In this document: positions 7,269 through 17,509 of the stretch, in pieces
Numbering within the stretch: position 1 is the stretch's first letter
How the letters are laid out: each line of letters opens with the position of its first letter
Translations under genes and position numbers: made by a program
Notes under the pieces: model-generated
The model's database searches: none
What the model was told of the DNA's origin: nothing
Seen by the model: only the letters and a program-made list of their open reading frames with translations
Assembly (NCBI RefSeq): GCF_900105125.1
Contig: NZ_LT629750.1
Span: forward strand, 1,054,001-1,118,000
Direction of reading: 5' to 3'
DNA from: Bradyrhizobium canariense
Lineage (GTDB): Bacteria; Pseudomonadota; Alphaproteobacteria; Rhizobiales; Xanthobacteraceae
DNA length: 64,000 nucleotides

Positions 7269-9752
7269 ATGTTTCGTTACCGTGCCTTGAGTGGCGCAAG
7301 CACGTTTGTGCTTTGCAGCGCGCTCTCCGCAATTCCTTCGATGACAAAAGCTCAGACGGCAGATCAGACGCTGCCACCCGTAACCGTCGAAGCGCCGAGC
7401 CAGCGGCAAGCCATTCGTTCCGCGAAAAAGCCGGCCCAGCGCAGCAGCGCTGCGGCGGTGCGGCGTCGCAAGCCCGTGGCGACCGTGGCGACCAACCCGC
7501 CAGCCCCGCAGGGCGATGGCAGCGGCGTCACTGCGTCGCTGGCGACACCCCCGATCAAACAGAGATTTCAGCTTCCGCAGGAGTCCTACAGCATCACGGC
7601 CAAGCAGATTGACGAGACGATCAATCTCAAGGACCCGGAAGATGCCGTCAAATACTTCCCTGGCTTGTTCGTGCGCAAACGAAACGATGGTGACAATCAA
7701 GCAGTGCTGGCGACAAGGACCTGGGGACTCAATTCGAGCGCGCGGACCCTGATCTACTATGACAACCTGCTAATTTCAGCGCTCATCAACAACAACAATA
7801 CGAACGGCTCGCCACACTGGAATTTGATTCCGACAGAAGGCATTGGTCGGATCGACTTCCTCGATGGGCCGTTTGCCGCCGCCTATCCGGGCAATTCGAT
7901 CGGCGGGGTGCTGCTGATCACCTCAAAAATGCCGGACCATGCCTTTGCCACGGCAAAGGAAACGGTGTCGGTGATGCCGTGGAATCAGTATGGCACCAAG
8001 GACACATATGCGAGCAGTCTGACCAGCGCCGCCGCGGGTAATCGTGTCGGCAATCTGTCATGGTTGCTCAGCGTCAATTACCAGGACTCGTATCAACAGC
8101 CACTGACGTACACGACCAATGCAACGATCCCGGCTGGCACGACCGGGGCTTTCCCGGCATTGAACAAACAGGGCCTTCCCGCCGACGTTGTTGGAACAGG
8201 TGCTCTGGCGCACTCGTTGCAGACAAACGCGAATCTGCGACTGGCCTATGATATTACACCGTTGGTGCAAATGACCTATTCGCTTGGAATCTGGAACAAT
8301 AACCAGACCTCCAATCCGCAGACCTACCTGACTTCGACAGCAACCGGTGCACCGACCTTCGCTGGGATTACCGGCTTCGCCAGCAACAAGTACATCTGGG
8401 ACGAAACCCATCTCAGCAACGCGGTGGCGATCAGGAGCGACACCAAGGGCGTTTTTGACTTCGATGTTTCTGCATCCTCCTACAACTATCTGCAGGACAC
8501 ACAGCTCAATCCTTTCACCGTCGCCGCGACGGGAACGGGCTATTCGTTGAATGGTAAAATCACGCGGATGGATGGGACTAACTGGCAGAACGCCGATGCC
8601 AAGGGCATCTGGCGGCCATACGGCTATGACGGTCCGCAAGAAATCAGCTTCGGAACTCACGTCGATCGGTATGAACTTGAAAACCCCGTGTACGCGTCGT
8701 CGGTCTGGAACGCGACCTCGTCAACGGGCACTGGCCAGCTGTATTCCGATGGCGAGGGTGAGACGTGGACGAAGGCTGTATGGGTCCAGGACGCCTGGAA
8801 GATCGTGCCTAATCTGAAGCTAACGCTGGGCGGGCGGCTTGAATCCTGGGAAGCAATAAATGGGTACAACCTGAATACGACGACGAGTGCCGCGGGCGCC
8901 ATTACCTCCACCGCCTCGATCAGTCAGCCGAACCTGCAGTCGACCAACTTCTCGCCAAAAGCGTCACTGTCCTACGACCCTAACAAAGATTGGAATATCA
9001 CGGCCAACTTCGGAGAGGCCTACCGGTATCCCACGGTCGCGGAGCTTTACCAGAGCATATCGGTAGGTGGGCTAGCGACCTTCGCCAATCCCAATCTCAC
9101 ACCAGAGCAAGATCTCAACGGCGAGCTTAACATCGAGCGTCACTGGAACGACGGCCGCGTCCGCCTGACCCTCTTTGAAGAGAGAACCAACAACGCAATC
9201 ATTTCTCAAACCAATCTTGCCACAAACCCGACCACGGGCGCTCAAGTACCGACGACGACGGTCGGCAACGTAGCCGCGATCCGGATGCAGGGTGTTGAAC
9301 TATCGGCGGAAAAGGACAATGTGGTGATCAGCGGTCTGCAATTGTTCGGCAGCATGACGTATGTTGATTCACGCATCCTGTCAGATCCCACCTGGGCCGG
9401 GACCAATCCCTTAACGGGTTTACCGGACACCGTCGTCGGCAAGCGGGTTCCCTATGTCCCGGACTGGCGCGCGCGAGCCGGCGTGACCTACCGGCCAAAC
9501 GAAAAATGGGCGTTCACGGTTGCCGCTCGCTACAGCGGCAAGCAATACTCGACGCTCGATAACACCGACATCATCTCGCATGTCTACGGCGCCTTCGACA
9601 ACTACGTCGTTGCCGACATGAAGATACATTACAACGCGACGCAGAATTTCGCGTTCGATTTCGGCATCGATAACGTCTTCAACGAGCAGTACTTCTTGTT
9701 CCATCCGTTCCCCGGCAGGACTTACGTGCTCGCGGGAAAATATACCTTCTAG
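7269..9752 (+). CDS. pcuB: TonB-dependent outer-membrane receptor, probably for copper
   Basis: 827 residues. A signal peptide (about 1-28, ending SMTKAQ) and a long Pro/Ala/Arg-rich linker come first. The plug domain follows (around 105-230: QESYSITAKQIDETINLKDPEDAVKYFPGLFVRKR, later GPFAAAYPGNSIGGVLLITSK), then a 22-strand-type barrel ending in a terminal Phe (YVLAGKYTF). Between the DUF2946 and PCu(A)C genes, it should transport copper or a copper complex across the outer membrane with TonB energy. The position matches pcuB of the Bradyrhizobium copper operon. Confidence 0.88.
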   Translation: MFRYRALSGASTFVLCSALSAIPSMTKAQTADQTLPPVTVEAPSQRQAIRSAKKPAQRSSAAAVRRRKPVATVATNPPAPQGDGSGVTASLATPPIKQRFQLPQESYSITAKQIDETINLKDPEDAVKYFPGLFVRKRNDGDNQAVLATRTWGLNSSARTLIYYDNLLISALINNNNTNGSPHWNLIPTEGIGRIDFLDGPFAAAYPGNSIGGVLLITSKMPDHAFATAKETVSVMPWNQYGTKDTYASSLTSAAAGNRVGNLSWLLSVNYQDSYQQPLTYTTNATIPAGTTGAFPALNKQGLPADVVGTGALAHSLQTNANLRLAYDITPLVQMTYSLGIWNNNQTSNPQTYLTSTATGAPTFAGITGFASNKYIWDETHLSNAVAIRSDTKGVFDFDVSASSYNYLQDTQLNPFTVAATGTGYSLNGKITRMDGTNWQNADAKGIWRPYGYDGPQEISFGTHVDRYELENPVYASSVWNATSSTGTGQLYSDGEGETWTKAVWVQDAWKIVPNLKLTLGGRLESWEAINGYNLNTTTSAAGAITSTASISQPNLQSTNFSPKASLSYDPNKDWNITANFGEAYRYPTVAELYQSISVGGLATFANPNLTPEQDLNGELNIERHWNDGRVRLTLFEERTNNAIISQTNLATNPTTGAQVPTTTVGNVAAIRMQGVELSAEKDNVVISGLQLFGSMTYVDSRILSDPTWAGTNPLTGLPDTVVGKRVPYVPDWRARAGVTYRPNEKWAFTVAARYSGKQYSTLDNTDIISHVYGAFDNYVVADMKIHYNATQNFAFDFGIDNVFNEQYFLFHPFPGRTYVLAGKYTF

Positions 9753-9780
9753 ACCTGACCGATAACAAAAAGGACATCCC

Positions 9781-10305
9781 ATGACTTCCATCGTACGAAT
9801 GCTCGCCTCCACCTTCTTGCTCGCGACTTTGCTGACCGCGCCCGCGCGCGCCGAAGAGGTCAAGGCCGGCGATCTCGTGATCACCCAGGCCTGGAGCCGC
9901 GCTACACCGAACGGCGCAAAAATCGGCAGCGGCTATCTGACCATCGAGAACAAGGGCTCGACGCCGGATCGTCTCGTCGGCGTTTCGGCTGACATTGCGG
10001 GCAAGGTCGAGGTCCATGAAATGGCCACGAACAATGGCGTGATGACGATGCGTCCGCTCGACAAGGGCCTGACCATCGATCCCGGCAAGACCGTGAAGCT
10101 GGCGCCGGGCGGCAATCATTTGATGCTGTTCGATCTCAAGGCCCCGCTCAAGCAGGGCGACAAGCTGCCGGTCACGCTCAAGTTCGAAAAAGCGGGTGAT
10201 GTAAAAGTCTCGCTCGATGTCCAGGGCATCGGCGCGCAAGGACCCGGCGGTGCGTCGGGCGGCGGCATGGATATGAAGAAGATGTCACCCGGGATGAAGA
10301 TGTGA
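9781..10305 (+). CDS. pcuC: PCu(A)C periplasmic copper chaperone
   Basis: 174 residues with a signal peptide ending at APARAEE. The copper motif of the family is present: HEM at about residues 79-81, then the MTM segment, and NHLM some 20 residues later, fitting H-x-M spaced with H-L-M. The C-terminus adds a Met-rich tail (GGGMDMKKMSPGMKM), a further Cu(I)-binding feature. PCu(A)C proteins deliver Cu(I) to the CuA and CuB centres of cytochrome oxidase. The gene starts 28 bases after the receptor. Confidence 0.92.
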   Translation: MTSIVRMLASTFLLATLLTAPARAEEVKAGDLVITQAWSRATPNGAKIGSGYLTIENKGSTPDRLVGVSADIAGKVEVHEMATNNGVMTMRPLDKGLTIDPGKTVKLAPGGNHLMLFDLKAPLKQGDKLPVTLKFEKAGDVKVSLDVQGIGAQGPGGASGGGMDMKKMSPGMKM

Positions 10306-10310
10306 GGCCG

Positions 10311-10844
10311 ATGATGTCGAACACCAACCATTTACGTTTTCTCGGCGCCGTCGCGGTCGTAACGCTCACGGCGTCATCGGCAACCGCCCATATCACGCTG
10401 GAAAATCGCCAGGCGACCATCGGCTCATCCTACAAGGCGGTATTCGTCGTGCCGCACGGCTGTTCCGGTTCGGCCACGACCAAGATCCGCGTGCAGATCC
10501 CCGAAGGGGTGATCGACGTGAAGCCGATGCCGAAGCCCGGCTGGAACGTCGAGGCGGTGAAGGGCAAATATGCCGCCGAATACGACTTTCACGGCGCCAA
10601 ACTGACGGAGGGCGTCACGGAGGTGGTGTGGAGCGGCGGCAAGCTGCCGGACGATTTCTACGATGAATTCGTCCTCAGCACTTTCCTGACCGGCGCCCTG
10701 AAGCCAGACACCATGCTGTATTTCCCGACGGTGCAGGAATGCGAGCAGGGAACCAGCCGCTGGATCGATATTCCGGCTGATCCCGCCCACGCCCATGACA
10801 GCAAATGGCCGGCACCGGGCGTGAAACTGCTCGCAAAACCTTGA
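10311..10844 (+). CDS. pcuD: YcnI/DUF1775 periplasmic copper-handling protein
   Basis: 177 residues with a signal peptide ending ATAHITLEN. The His exposed directly after cleavage (AHITLE) is the expected copper ligand in DUF1775 proteins, helped by a conserved Trp (PKPGWNVE). There is no C-terminal transmembrane anchor, so it is likely soluble. Start at ATG 10311, just after the chaperone stop; ATG is repeated at 10314. Known family proteins bind Cu(II); the operon context supports copper passage between the receptor and the inner membrane. Confidence 0.85.
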   Translation: MMSNTNHLRFLGAVAVVTLTASSATAHITLENRQATIGSSYKAVFVVPHGCSGSATTKIRVQIPEGVIDVKPMPKPGWNVEAVKGKYAAEYDFHGAKLTEGVTEVVWSGGKLPDDFYDEFVLSTFLTGALKPDTMLYFPTVQECEQGTSRWIDIPADPAHAHDSKWPAPGVKLLAKP

Positions 10845-10858
10845 GGTTGGGCTCGACG

Positions 10859-12433
10859 ATGCGCCTGATCGCCGGTCTCGCCACGCTGCTGTGGGTTCTC
10901 TGCTTTGCGACCGGCGCATTCGCGCACGCCTCGCTGGTCTCGGCGGAACCTAGTGACGGCAGCGTTGTGGCGGTGGCGCCGAAGGTGGTGCAATTACGCT
11001 TCAACGAGAGCGTGGCACCCGCCGTGATCAGCCTGATCGATGCCTCTGGTAAAACGCGCGACGACGTGACGGTGAGGGCGGTCGACGAATCCATCTTCAT
11101 TACGCTGCCCGAGAATTTGCCGCGGGGGACTGAGGTCGTCAGCTATCGCGTGATCTCGCAAGACGGGCATCCCGTCGGCGGATCGCTGGTCTTTTCGATC
11201 GGCGAGGTCACGGGAGCACAGGCTGCGCCGACTGGCTCCAGCCTGGTCGCAGGCTTGATCTGGCTGGCACGGATCGGCGTCTATCTCGGGCTGTTCGCGG
11301 GTGTCGGCGGGGTGTTTTTTGTCCGTTGGATTGGCCGGGCGCGTGCCGCCTCGACCATCATCGTCGTTGCCCTCGCAATCGGTCTTGTCAGCGCGGTGGC
11401 ATCGCTGGGGCTGCAGGGCCTCGACGCGCTGAATCTCAGGCTTGGCGACGCCTTGACGTTGGCCCCGTGGCAGGCCGCGCTCGCCACCAGTTTGGCGCCG
11501 TCGCTCGCGGTGGCCGTCGTGGCGATGGGTGCAGCCCTGATTGCCTTGCGAATGAGGTCGGCGGGCATGGCCCGCACGCTCGCGATGCTTGCGATGGCCG
11601 GCGTCGGTATTTCGCTGGCAGCGAGCGGACACGCCGCGACCGCGCCGCCGCAATGGCTGACCCGGCCGACCGTGTTTCTGCACGGCGTCGGCGTCGCGTT
11701 CTGGGTGGGGGCCTTCGCGCCGCTGGTGGCGATGACAGCACGGCCGAAGCAGGTCGTGCTGCCCATCTTGAACCGGTTCTCGCGCGCCGCCGTGCCGGTG
11801 GTGGGCGTACTGGTGCTGACCGGACTTACGCTCGCGATCATTCAGCTCGAGAGTTTCCGCGCCCTGATCGAGACCCCATACGGGCTGCTCCTGTCGATCA
11901 AGCTATCGCTCGTCATCGTGCTGTTGGGGCTGGCGGCCCTCAACCGTTTTCGTCTGACGCCGGCGCTCGCCGCGGCTCCATCAGCGACGCAACCGCTGGT
12001 TCGATCGATCCTGCTCGAATACCTCGTCGCGGCAGCAATTCTCGCAGCTGTCGCGGGCTGGCGCTTCACGCCACCTCCGCGTGCGCTGGCTGCGGCCCTT
12101 GAGGCTCCGCTCGCGATCCATATCCATACCGAGGATGCCATGTTTCAGGTTCTGGTCTCACCAGGCAAGGTCGGCACCGATAGCTTCGTGCTGCAACTGA
12201 TGCAGGGCGACGCGAGCCCGCTTCCCGCCAAGGAAGCCACGCTCATCCTCAGCCTTCCCGAGCGCGGCATCGAGCCTTTCGAGCGTCCGGCGACGCTGGG
12301 AGATGATGGCTACTGGCATGTTCGCGATGTGCCGCTCCCTTATCCCGGCCGTTGGCACATGCGGATCGAGGCTCTGGTCACGGACTTCAAGAAGGTTGCG
12401 CTGGAAGATGAACTCGATGTGCCCCGACGTTAG
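10859..12433 (+). CDS. pcuE: CopC-CopD fusion, inner-membrane copper transport protein
   Basis: 524 residues. After the signal peptide, the CopC domain starts at the first mature His (AHASLVSAEPSDGSVV) and runs to about residue 125, with the second His in SQDGHPVGGSLVFSIG. A CopD membrane domain follows with around eight helices (for example LIWLARIGVYLGLFAGVGGVFF and FLHGVGVAFWVGAFAPLVAM). A C-terminal extracytoplasmic domain of about 110 residues closes the protein. It should import copper into the cytoplasm or hand it to oxidase assembly. Last gene of the operon. The ATG at 10859 was chosen because the longer frame overlaps the previous gene. Confidence 0.88.
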   Translation: MRLIAGLATLLWVLCFATGAFAHASLVSAEPSDGSVVAVAPKVVQLRFNESVAPAVISLIDASGKTRDDVTVRAVDESIFITLPENLPRGTEVVSYRVISQDGHPVGGSLVFSIGEVTGAQAAPTGSSLVAGLIWLARIGVYLGLFAGVGGVFFVRWIGRARAASTIIVVALAIGLVSAVASLGLQGLDALNLRLGDALTLAPWQAALATSLAPSLAVAVVAMGAALIALRMRSAGMARTLAMLAMAGVGISLAASGHAATAPPQWLTRPTVFLHGVGVAFWVGAFAPLVAMTARPKQVVLPILNRFSRAAVPVVGVLVLTGLTLAIIQLESFRALIETPYGLLLSIKLSLVIVLLGLAALNRFRLTPALAAAPSATQPLVRSILLEYLVAAAILAAVAGWRFTPPPRALAAALEAPLAIHIHTEDAMFQVLVSPGKVGTDSFVLQLMQGDASPLPAKEATLILSLPERGIEPFERPATLGDDGYWHVRDVPLPYPGRWHMRIEALVTDFKKVALEDELDVPRR

Positions 12434-12627
12434 AAAAACCTCCTAAGGCTTTATTCCGACAGCCGGTTTGCGACGCGCTCGTGCCTTAATCTCACCGTCA
12501 AGGTGACTGGCACGGGGCCGGAAATCCGCTGCGCCAGCGGCTTTTGCCACGGCCGCCCTTGTGTTTTCCCAACCGATCCGGTTTCACTGCTGGCCTCTCC
12601 CGTTTCCCCGATTCCTTGAGTGTACCC

Positions 12628-13947
12628 ATGCGACTGTCGCGGTTTTTTCTGCCTATCCTTAAAGAGAATCCGAAGGAGGCCGAGATCGTGTCGCATCGCT
12701 TGATGCTGCGCGCGGGCATGATGCGGCAGGAGGCGGCGGGCATCTATGCCTGGCTGCCGCTGGGCTTTCGGGTCCTGAAGAAGATCGAGCAGATCGTGCG
12801 TGAGGAACAGGACCGCGCCGGTGCGCTGGAACTGTTGATGCCGACGCTGCAATTGGCCGATCTCTGGCGCGAAAGCGGCCGCTACGATGCGTACGGTCCG
12901 GAAATGCTGCGCATCGCCGACCGCCACAAGCGCGAATTGCTGTACGGGCCGACCAACGAGGAAATGATCACCGAGATTTTCCGCGCTTATGTGAAGTCCT
13001 ACAAAAGCCTGCCGCTCAATCTCTATCACATCCAGTGGAAATTCCGCGACGAGCAGCGCCCGCGTTTCGGCGTGATGCGCGGACGCGAATTCCTGATGAA
13101 GGATGCCTATTCGTTCGATATCGACGAGGCAGCGGCGCGGCGATCCTACAACCGGATGTTCGTGGCGTACTTGCGTACCTTTGCGAGGATGGGATTGAAG
13201 GCGATCCCGATGCGTGCGGAAACCGGCCCGATCGGCGGCGATCTCAGCCATGAATTCATCGTGCTCGCGGAGACCGGCGAGTCCGCGGTCTACTGTGACA
13301 GTGATGTGCTCAACCTGCCGGTGCCCGGCGAGGACGTCGATTACGACGGCGATCTCACCCCGATTATCAAGCAGTGGACCTCGGTCTATGCCGCGACCGA
13401 AGACGTCCATGACGCGGATCGTTTCGACCGCGAAGTGCCGGCTGAGAAGAAGGTGCAGACCCGAGGCATCGAGGTCGGCCAGATCTTCTACTTCGGCACC
13501 AAATATTCCGACGCGATGAAAGCCATGGTCGCGGGCCCCGACGGTGTCGACGTCCCGATCCATGGCGGCTCCTACGGCGTCGGCGTGTCGCGCCTTGTCG
13601 GCGCCATCATCGAGGCCTGCCATGACGATGCCGGCATCAAATGGCCGGAAGCGGTCGCGCCGTTCAGGGTGGCGATCCTGAATCTCAAGCAGGGCGCGGA
13701 AGACACCGATGCGGCCTGTGAAAAGCTTTATCGCGAGTTGTCGGACAGGGGTGTCGACGTCCTGTACGACGACACCGACCAGCGCGCCGGCGCCAAATTC
13801 GCCGCTGCCGATCTGATCGGCATTCCCTGGCAGATTCTGGTCGGCCCGAAAGGTCTCGCCGAAGGCAAGGTCGAGCTCAAGCGGCGCAGCGACGGGTCGC
13901 GGGAGAATCTGAGCCCTGCGGACGTGCTGGCGCGGCTCGCCTCCTGA
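12628..13947 (+). CDS. proS: Prolyl-tRNA synthetase, short alphaproteobacterial form
   Basis: Class II synthetase of 439 residues, charging tRNA-Pro in the cytoplasm. It begins [34 protein letters not shown]. It passes from [10 protein letters not shown] directly to [37 protein letters not shown], so the editing insertion of the E. coli enzyme is missing, as is normal in alphaproteobacteria. Motif 3 ([15 protein letters not shown]) and the anticodon-binding C-terminus are present. The upstream in-frame extension is not conserved-looking, so ATG 12628 is preferred. Confidence 0.95.
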   Translation: MRLSRFFLPILKENPKEAEIVSHRLMLRAGMMRQEAAGIYAWLPLGFRVLKKIEQIVREEQDRAGALELLMPTLQLADLWRESGRYDAYGPEMLRIADRHKRELLYGPTNEEMITEIFRAYVKSYKSLPLNLYHIQWKFRDEQRPRFGVMRGREFLMKDAYSFDIDEAAARRSYNRMFVAYLRTFARMGLKAIPMRAETGPIGGDLSHEFIVLAETGESAVYCDSDVLNLPVPGEDVDYDGDLTPIIKQWTSVYAATEDVHDADRFDREVPAEKKVQTRGIEVGQIFYFGTKYSDAMKAMVAGPDGVDVPIHGGSYGVGVSRLVGAIIEACHDDAGIKWPEAVAPFRVAILNLKQGAEDTDAACEKLYRELSDRGVDVLYDDTDQRAGAKFAAADLIGIPWQILVGPKGLAEGKVELKRRSDGSRENLSPADVLARLAS

Positions 13948-14110
13948 TACTCTGTCGTTGGCGAGCGAAGATCTATCATGACGGCCACAATGTGCGCCCC
14001 GGTTTCGACGCTGTCGCTCTCGGAGCGGCAGCCATGTGTGAACCCATTCACATCCGCAATCCGCGACTTCGGGTTATCGTTGACGGCGACGTCGTAGAGC
14101 GGAGCGGACG

Positions 14111-14314
14111 ATGGACAAGAGGATAAGCTTCTTCACGATATCGAGCGCGGTCTGCGTCGCTGCCTACGTGGCGATCCTGCTCGACTATATTGCCCGTGAT
14201 GATCTCGGCTTTTCACGCTCGCAAATTCGCGGCGTGGCGGTGATCGCCGCCGTACTTATCGGATCGATCGTTGCAATAGGCTTTTTCGGCAAGAAGCTCG
14301 GCAAGGCGAAATAA
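14111..14314 (+). CDS. Small two-helix membrane protein, unknown function
   Basis: 67 residues with two predicted transmembrane helices (about ISSAVCVAAYVAILLDYI and IRGVAVIAAVLIGSIVAIGFFG), joined by a short charged loop (ARDDLGFSRSQ), and a basic tail GKKLGKAK. Starts with ATG after a GGAGCGGACG stretch. Not assigned to a family. It stands alone between proS and a minus-strand gene. Confidence 0.55.
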   Translation: MDKRISFFTISSAVCVAAYVAILLDYIARDDLGFSRSQIRGVAVIAAVLIGSIVAIGFFGKKLGKAK

Positions 14315-14343
14315 CAAAGGCAAAGTAATATCGGTAGACGCCG

Positions 14344-14622
14344 CTACGGGCTTCCTGGGGCTGCGGCCGTGACATCAGGCGGCGGGATTGCTTCCGAAGC
14401 CCCGTGATCATCCTCTGTCCATTCGATCACTTCAAAGATCATTCCACGCCTGAACATCTCGACTTCCAGATCGGCGACATGCCTTTTCCAGCTCGGCGTT
14501 TCGCGCACGCGAAACCGGGCTTGTTCGCCTAACCTGTTCAGTTCGTCATCAGCAGCCAGTGCCCCGCGAGCACCGAAATACATCATCGTCAGGCTGTGAT
14601 TTGTGAACTCGTGATAATCCAT
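14344..14622 (-). CDS. Small hypothetical protein
   Basis: 92 residues with no signal peptide or membrane segment. The first 75 residues look folded and helical (DDELNRLGEQARFRVRETPSWKRHVADLEVEMFRRGMIFEVIEWTEDD); the C-terminus is Pro/Ala-rich and probably disordered. No known domain recognised. Converges with the two-helix protein gene. The 250 bases upstream to 14875 hold no other gene that I can support. Confidence 0.5.
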   Translation of the reverse strand: MDYHEFTNHSLTMMYFGARGALAADDELNRLGEQARFRVRETPSWKRHVADLEVEMFRRGMIFEVIEWTEDDHGASEAIPPPDVTAAAPGSP

Positions 14623-14875
14623 CGGGAAATCACTTTTTAAAAATGACGCCGCACCAAAATAAGTTCCACGCTGGAACAGATGACGCCGATCATGCGCGGT
14701 GGCAAAGCGCTTTCGAATTTAACCCTACCGGTCAAGGTTACTTTCGGGCCGCCCGCGACGGGCGCGATCGCATCATCTATCGGAAAGAATGGCGGATAGA
14801 GGTGAAGTTCGATTGACACGTGCCAGTCGATACAACCTAATCGAATAGCCGGGTGTTGTTGGAGTCGGGGGCGGG

Positions 14876-15133
14876 ATGATGTGGTCACGCGGTGTATGCG
14901 TCGTTGCGATGTGCTTGGGGCTGGCTCCGCAGGCCCAGGCGCGTGGGCAGTCGGGTCTCCTGCATCGTGCTTCCTGCACCCTGGTTCGGTTCTACGTCGC
15001 CAAATACTCGGCTCCGGCCGCCGAGGCATGGGCTCGCAGCCATGGGGCCACCGACGCTGAAATCCAGGCTGCTCGGCACTGTCTGAAAGATGCGCCGGAA
15101 ACGACTCAGGCCGCGAGCTGGGCCGCGCCATAA
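14876..15133 (+). CDS. Small secreted hypothetical protein
   Basis: 85 residues with a short signal peptide (VCVVAMCLGLAPQAQARG). The mature part contains CTLVRFYVAKYSAPAAEAWARSHGATDAEIQAARHCLK: a Cys at each end of a helical segment, which could form one disulfide. Similar small proteins occur in Bradyrhizobium as far as I recall, but no function is known. Two consecutive ATG codons mark the start. Confidence 0.55.
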   Translation: MMWSRGVCVVAMCLGLAPQAQARGQSGLLHRASCTLVRFYVAKYSAPAAEAWARSHGATDAEIQAARHCLKDAPETTQAASWAAP

Positions 15134-15370
15134 AGTATTAAAGCGTGTAGCGCTCCGATCGCACAGCTTGCGCGCTCCTGCCGGGTGCGCGAAGCGTCAA
15201 GTTCACGAAGCTGCGAGAAGTCCGACGGATCGCGAACGATCAAGCCCGGCATGCGGACAAATCGCGATCAAGAAGGTCGTTGCGTACCGCCGGTGAAGAA
15301 GGCGCCCCAGAAGGCTCCGACGGAAGCTCCGGCGGGTGAAATAGCTCTTTGGTCTAACCGAATCGGATAG
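15134..15370. other. Intergenic region, no gene recognised
   Basis: About 240 bases between the small secreted protein and a terminator. Short frames exist, but they lack coding character and a ribosome site. The terminator at its end shows that some plus-strand transcript runs through, most simply that of the gene at 14876. Confidence 0.4.
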
Positions 15371-15409
15371 AAAGGCGGCGGCTCGATTTTCGCCGCCTTT
15401 TTCTGTTTT
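15371..15409 (+). terminator. Rho-independent terminator
   Basis: Perfect 10 bp stem AAAGGCGGCG / CGCCGCCTTT with a 10-base loop, followed by TTCTGTTTT. It separates the small-gene region from the lolCD operon. Confidence 0.85.
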
Positions 15410-15510
15410 CCCCCTGAAAACGAGTTGGGAAGCCCTTTGGGAAACCTAAAGATTCCAGTGGGAAACGATTGAAGACACTCGTAAAGCCTAAATCGTATGA
15501 AAATCGAGCT

Positions 15511-16791
15511 ATGGATGAAGCCATGAGCGAGCCAGTACGGACACCACCTTTCGCGCCATTCGAATGGCTGCTGTCGGGACGCTATTTGCGCGCGCGCCGC
15601 AAGGAAGGCTTCATCTCGGTCATCGCCGGCTTTTCCTTTTTGGGCATCATGCTCGGCGTCGCCACGTTGATTATCGTGATGGCGGTCATGAACGGCTTCC
15701 GCAAGGAGCTGCTGGACAAGATCCTCGGGCTCAACGGACATCTTCTGGTGCAGCCGCTGGAATCGCCGCTGACCGACTGGAAGGACGTCGCCGATCGCAT
15801 CAGCCAGGTTCCGGGCATACGTCTCGCCGCACCCGTCGTGGATGGTCAGGGACTGGGATCATCGCCGTTCAATGCGGCCGGCGTCTTCATTCGCGGCATC
15901 CGTGCCGACGATCTCAATAATCTGACCTCAATCGCCAAGAACATCAAGCAAGGCACGCTGGAAGGATTCGACGACGGGCAGGGCGTCGCGATCGGCCGCA
16001 GGCTTGCCGACCAGCTGTCGCTGCACGCCGGAGACAGCATCACGCTGGTCTCGCCGAAAGGTGCTGTGACTGCGATGGGCACGACACCGCGGATCAAGCC
16101 GTACAAGATATCAGCGGTGTTCGAGATCGGCATGTCGGAATATGATTCAAGCTTCGTGTTCATGCCGCTGAGCGAGGCGCAGGCCTATTTCAATCGCAAC
16201 AATGACGTGACCGCGATCGAGGTGTTCACCAACAACCCCGACAAGATCGCCGCTTTTCGAAAATCCGTCACCGAGGCGGCGGGACGGCCGATATTCCTGG
16301 TGGACTGGCGGCAACGCAACGCGACCTTCTTCAATGCGCTCCAGGTCGAGCGCAACGTGATGTTTCTGATCCTCACGATGATCGTTCTCGTCGCGGCGCT
16401 CAATATCGTCTCAGGCCTGATCATGCTGGTGAAGGATAAGGGCAGCGATATCGCGATCCTGCGCACCATGGGCGCCTCGCAGGGATCGATCATGCGGGTG
16501 TTCCTGATCACCGGTGCCTCGATCGGCGTGGTCGGCACGCTGACAGGCTTTCTGGTCGGCATGGTGGTCTGCCTGAATATCGAATCGATCCGGGAATTCC
16601 TGTCCTGGCTCACCAACACCGAACTGTTTTCGCCGGAGCTTTATTTTCTGTCCAAGCTGCCGGCCGAGATCGATTTCGGCGAGACCAGCGCCGTCGTGAT
16701 CATGGCGCTGACGCTGTCCTTCCTGGCCACGCTTTATCCGTCGTGGCGTGCCGCGCGCCTCGATCCTGTCGAAGCGCTCCGGTACGAGTGA
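15511..16791 (+). CDS. lolC: Lipoprotein-releasing ABC transporter permease LolC/LolE type
   Basis: 426-residue inner-membrane subunit that, with LolD, extracts outer-membrane lipoproteins for LolA. It has the MacB/LolC layout. The first helix is around [35 protein letters not shown] periplasmic domain of about 200 residues follows, then three C-terminal helices ([60 protein letters not shown]). It ends in the family motif [12 protein letters not shown] single permease probably forms a homodimer (LolF-like). Start may be ATG 15511 or 15523. Confidence 0.93.
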   Translation: MDEAMSEPVRTPPFAPFEWLLSGRYLRARRKEGFISVIAGFSFLGIMLGVATLIIVMAVMNGFRKELLDKILGLNGHLLVQPLESPLTDWKDVADRISQVPGIRLAAPVVDGQGLGSSPFNAAGVFIRGIRADDLNNLTSIAKNIKQGTLEGFDDGQGVAIGRRLADQLSLHAGDSITLVSPKGAVTAMGTTPRIKPYKISAVFEIGMSEYDSSFVFMPLSEAQAYFNRNNDVTAIEVFTNNPDKIAAFRKSVTEAAGRPIFLVDWRQRNATFFNALQVERNVMFLILTMIVLVAALNIVSGLIMLVKDKGSDIAILRTMGASQGSIMRVFLITGASIGVVGTLTGFLVGMVVCLNIESIREFLSWLTNTELFSPELYFLSKLPAEIDFGETSAVVIMALTLSFLATLYPSWRAARLDPVEALRYE

Positions 16792-16798
16792 GGGGAAG

Positions 16799-17497
16799 AT
16801 GGCGCAGGGGGCGGGGGATGTACCGGTCGTTTATCTCCACGATATAAAACGGCAGTACGTGCAAGGCGAGACGACACTGACCATCCTCGACGGCGCCAAG
16901 CTCGCGTTGTGGGCGGGACAGTCCGTTGCCCTGGTGGCGCCGTCGGGCTCGGGCAAATCGACGCTGCTGCATATTGCGGGCCTGCTCGAAAGCCCCGACG
17001 ATGGCGAAGTCTATGTCGGGGGCACCGCGACATCAGGCTTATCCGATGTCGAGCGAACCCAGATCCGCCGCACCGATATCGGCTTTGTCTATCAATCGCA
17101 TCGCCTGCTGCCGGAATTCACCGCGCTGGAAAACGTGATGCTGCCGCAGATGATCCGTGGCCTCAAGCGCTCCGAAACCGTCAAGCGCGCGACCGAAATT
17201 CTGGCCTATCTCGGCCTTGGCGATCGCATCAAGCACCGGCCGGCGGAGTTGTCAGGCGGCGAGCAGCAGCGTGTCGCGATTGCGCGCGCCGTTGCCAACG
17301 CACCGAAGGTTCTACTCGCCGATGAGCCGACCGGAAATCTCGATCCGCATACCGCCGATCACGTGTTCCGCGCGCTGATGCAGTTGGTCAAGGCGACCCA
17401 GGTGGGCATGCTGATCGCGACCCATAACATGGAACTGGCGGGCCGGATGGACCGGCGGGTGTCGCTTGAAGCCGGCCGGGTCATCGAACTCGACTAG
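16799..17497 (+). CDS. lolD: Lipoprotein-releasing ABC transporter ATPase
   Basis: 232 residues powering lipoprotein release with the upstream permease. Walker A is [11 protein letters not shown], the Q-loop is [16 protein letters not shown], the signature is [14 protein letters not shown] and Walker B is [11 protein letters not shown]. Starts 7 bases after lolC behind AGGGGAAG, so the pair forms one operon. The upstream in-frame extension into lolC was rejected. Confidence 0.95.
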   Translation: MAQGAGDVPVVYLHDIKRQYVQGETTLTILDGAKLALWAGQSVALVAPSGSGKSTLLHIAGLLESPDDGEVYVGGTATSGLSDVERTQIRRTDIGFVYQSHRLLPEFTALENVMLPQMIRGLKRSETVKRATEILAYLGLGDRIKHRPAELSGGEQQRVAIARAVANAPKVLLADEPTGNLDPHTADHVFRALMQLVKATQVGMLIATHNMELAGRMDRRVSLEAGRVIELD

Positions 17498-17509
17498 CGG
17501 GCGCCAACG

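Noticed and set aside
15185..15370. 60-codon plus-strand frame before the terminator
   Set aside because: No ribosome site, poor composition, and no recognisable motif.
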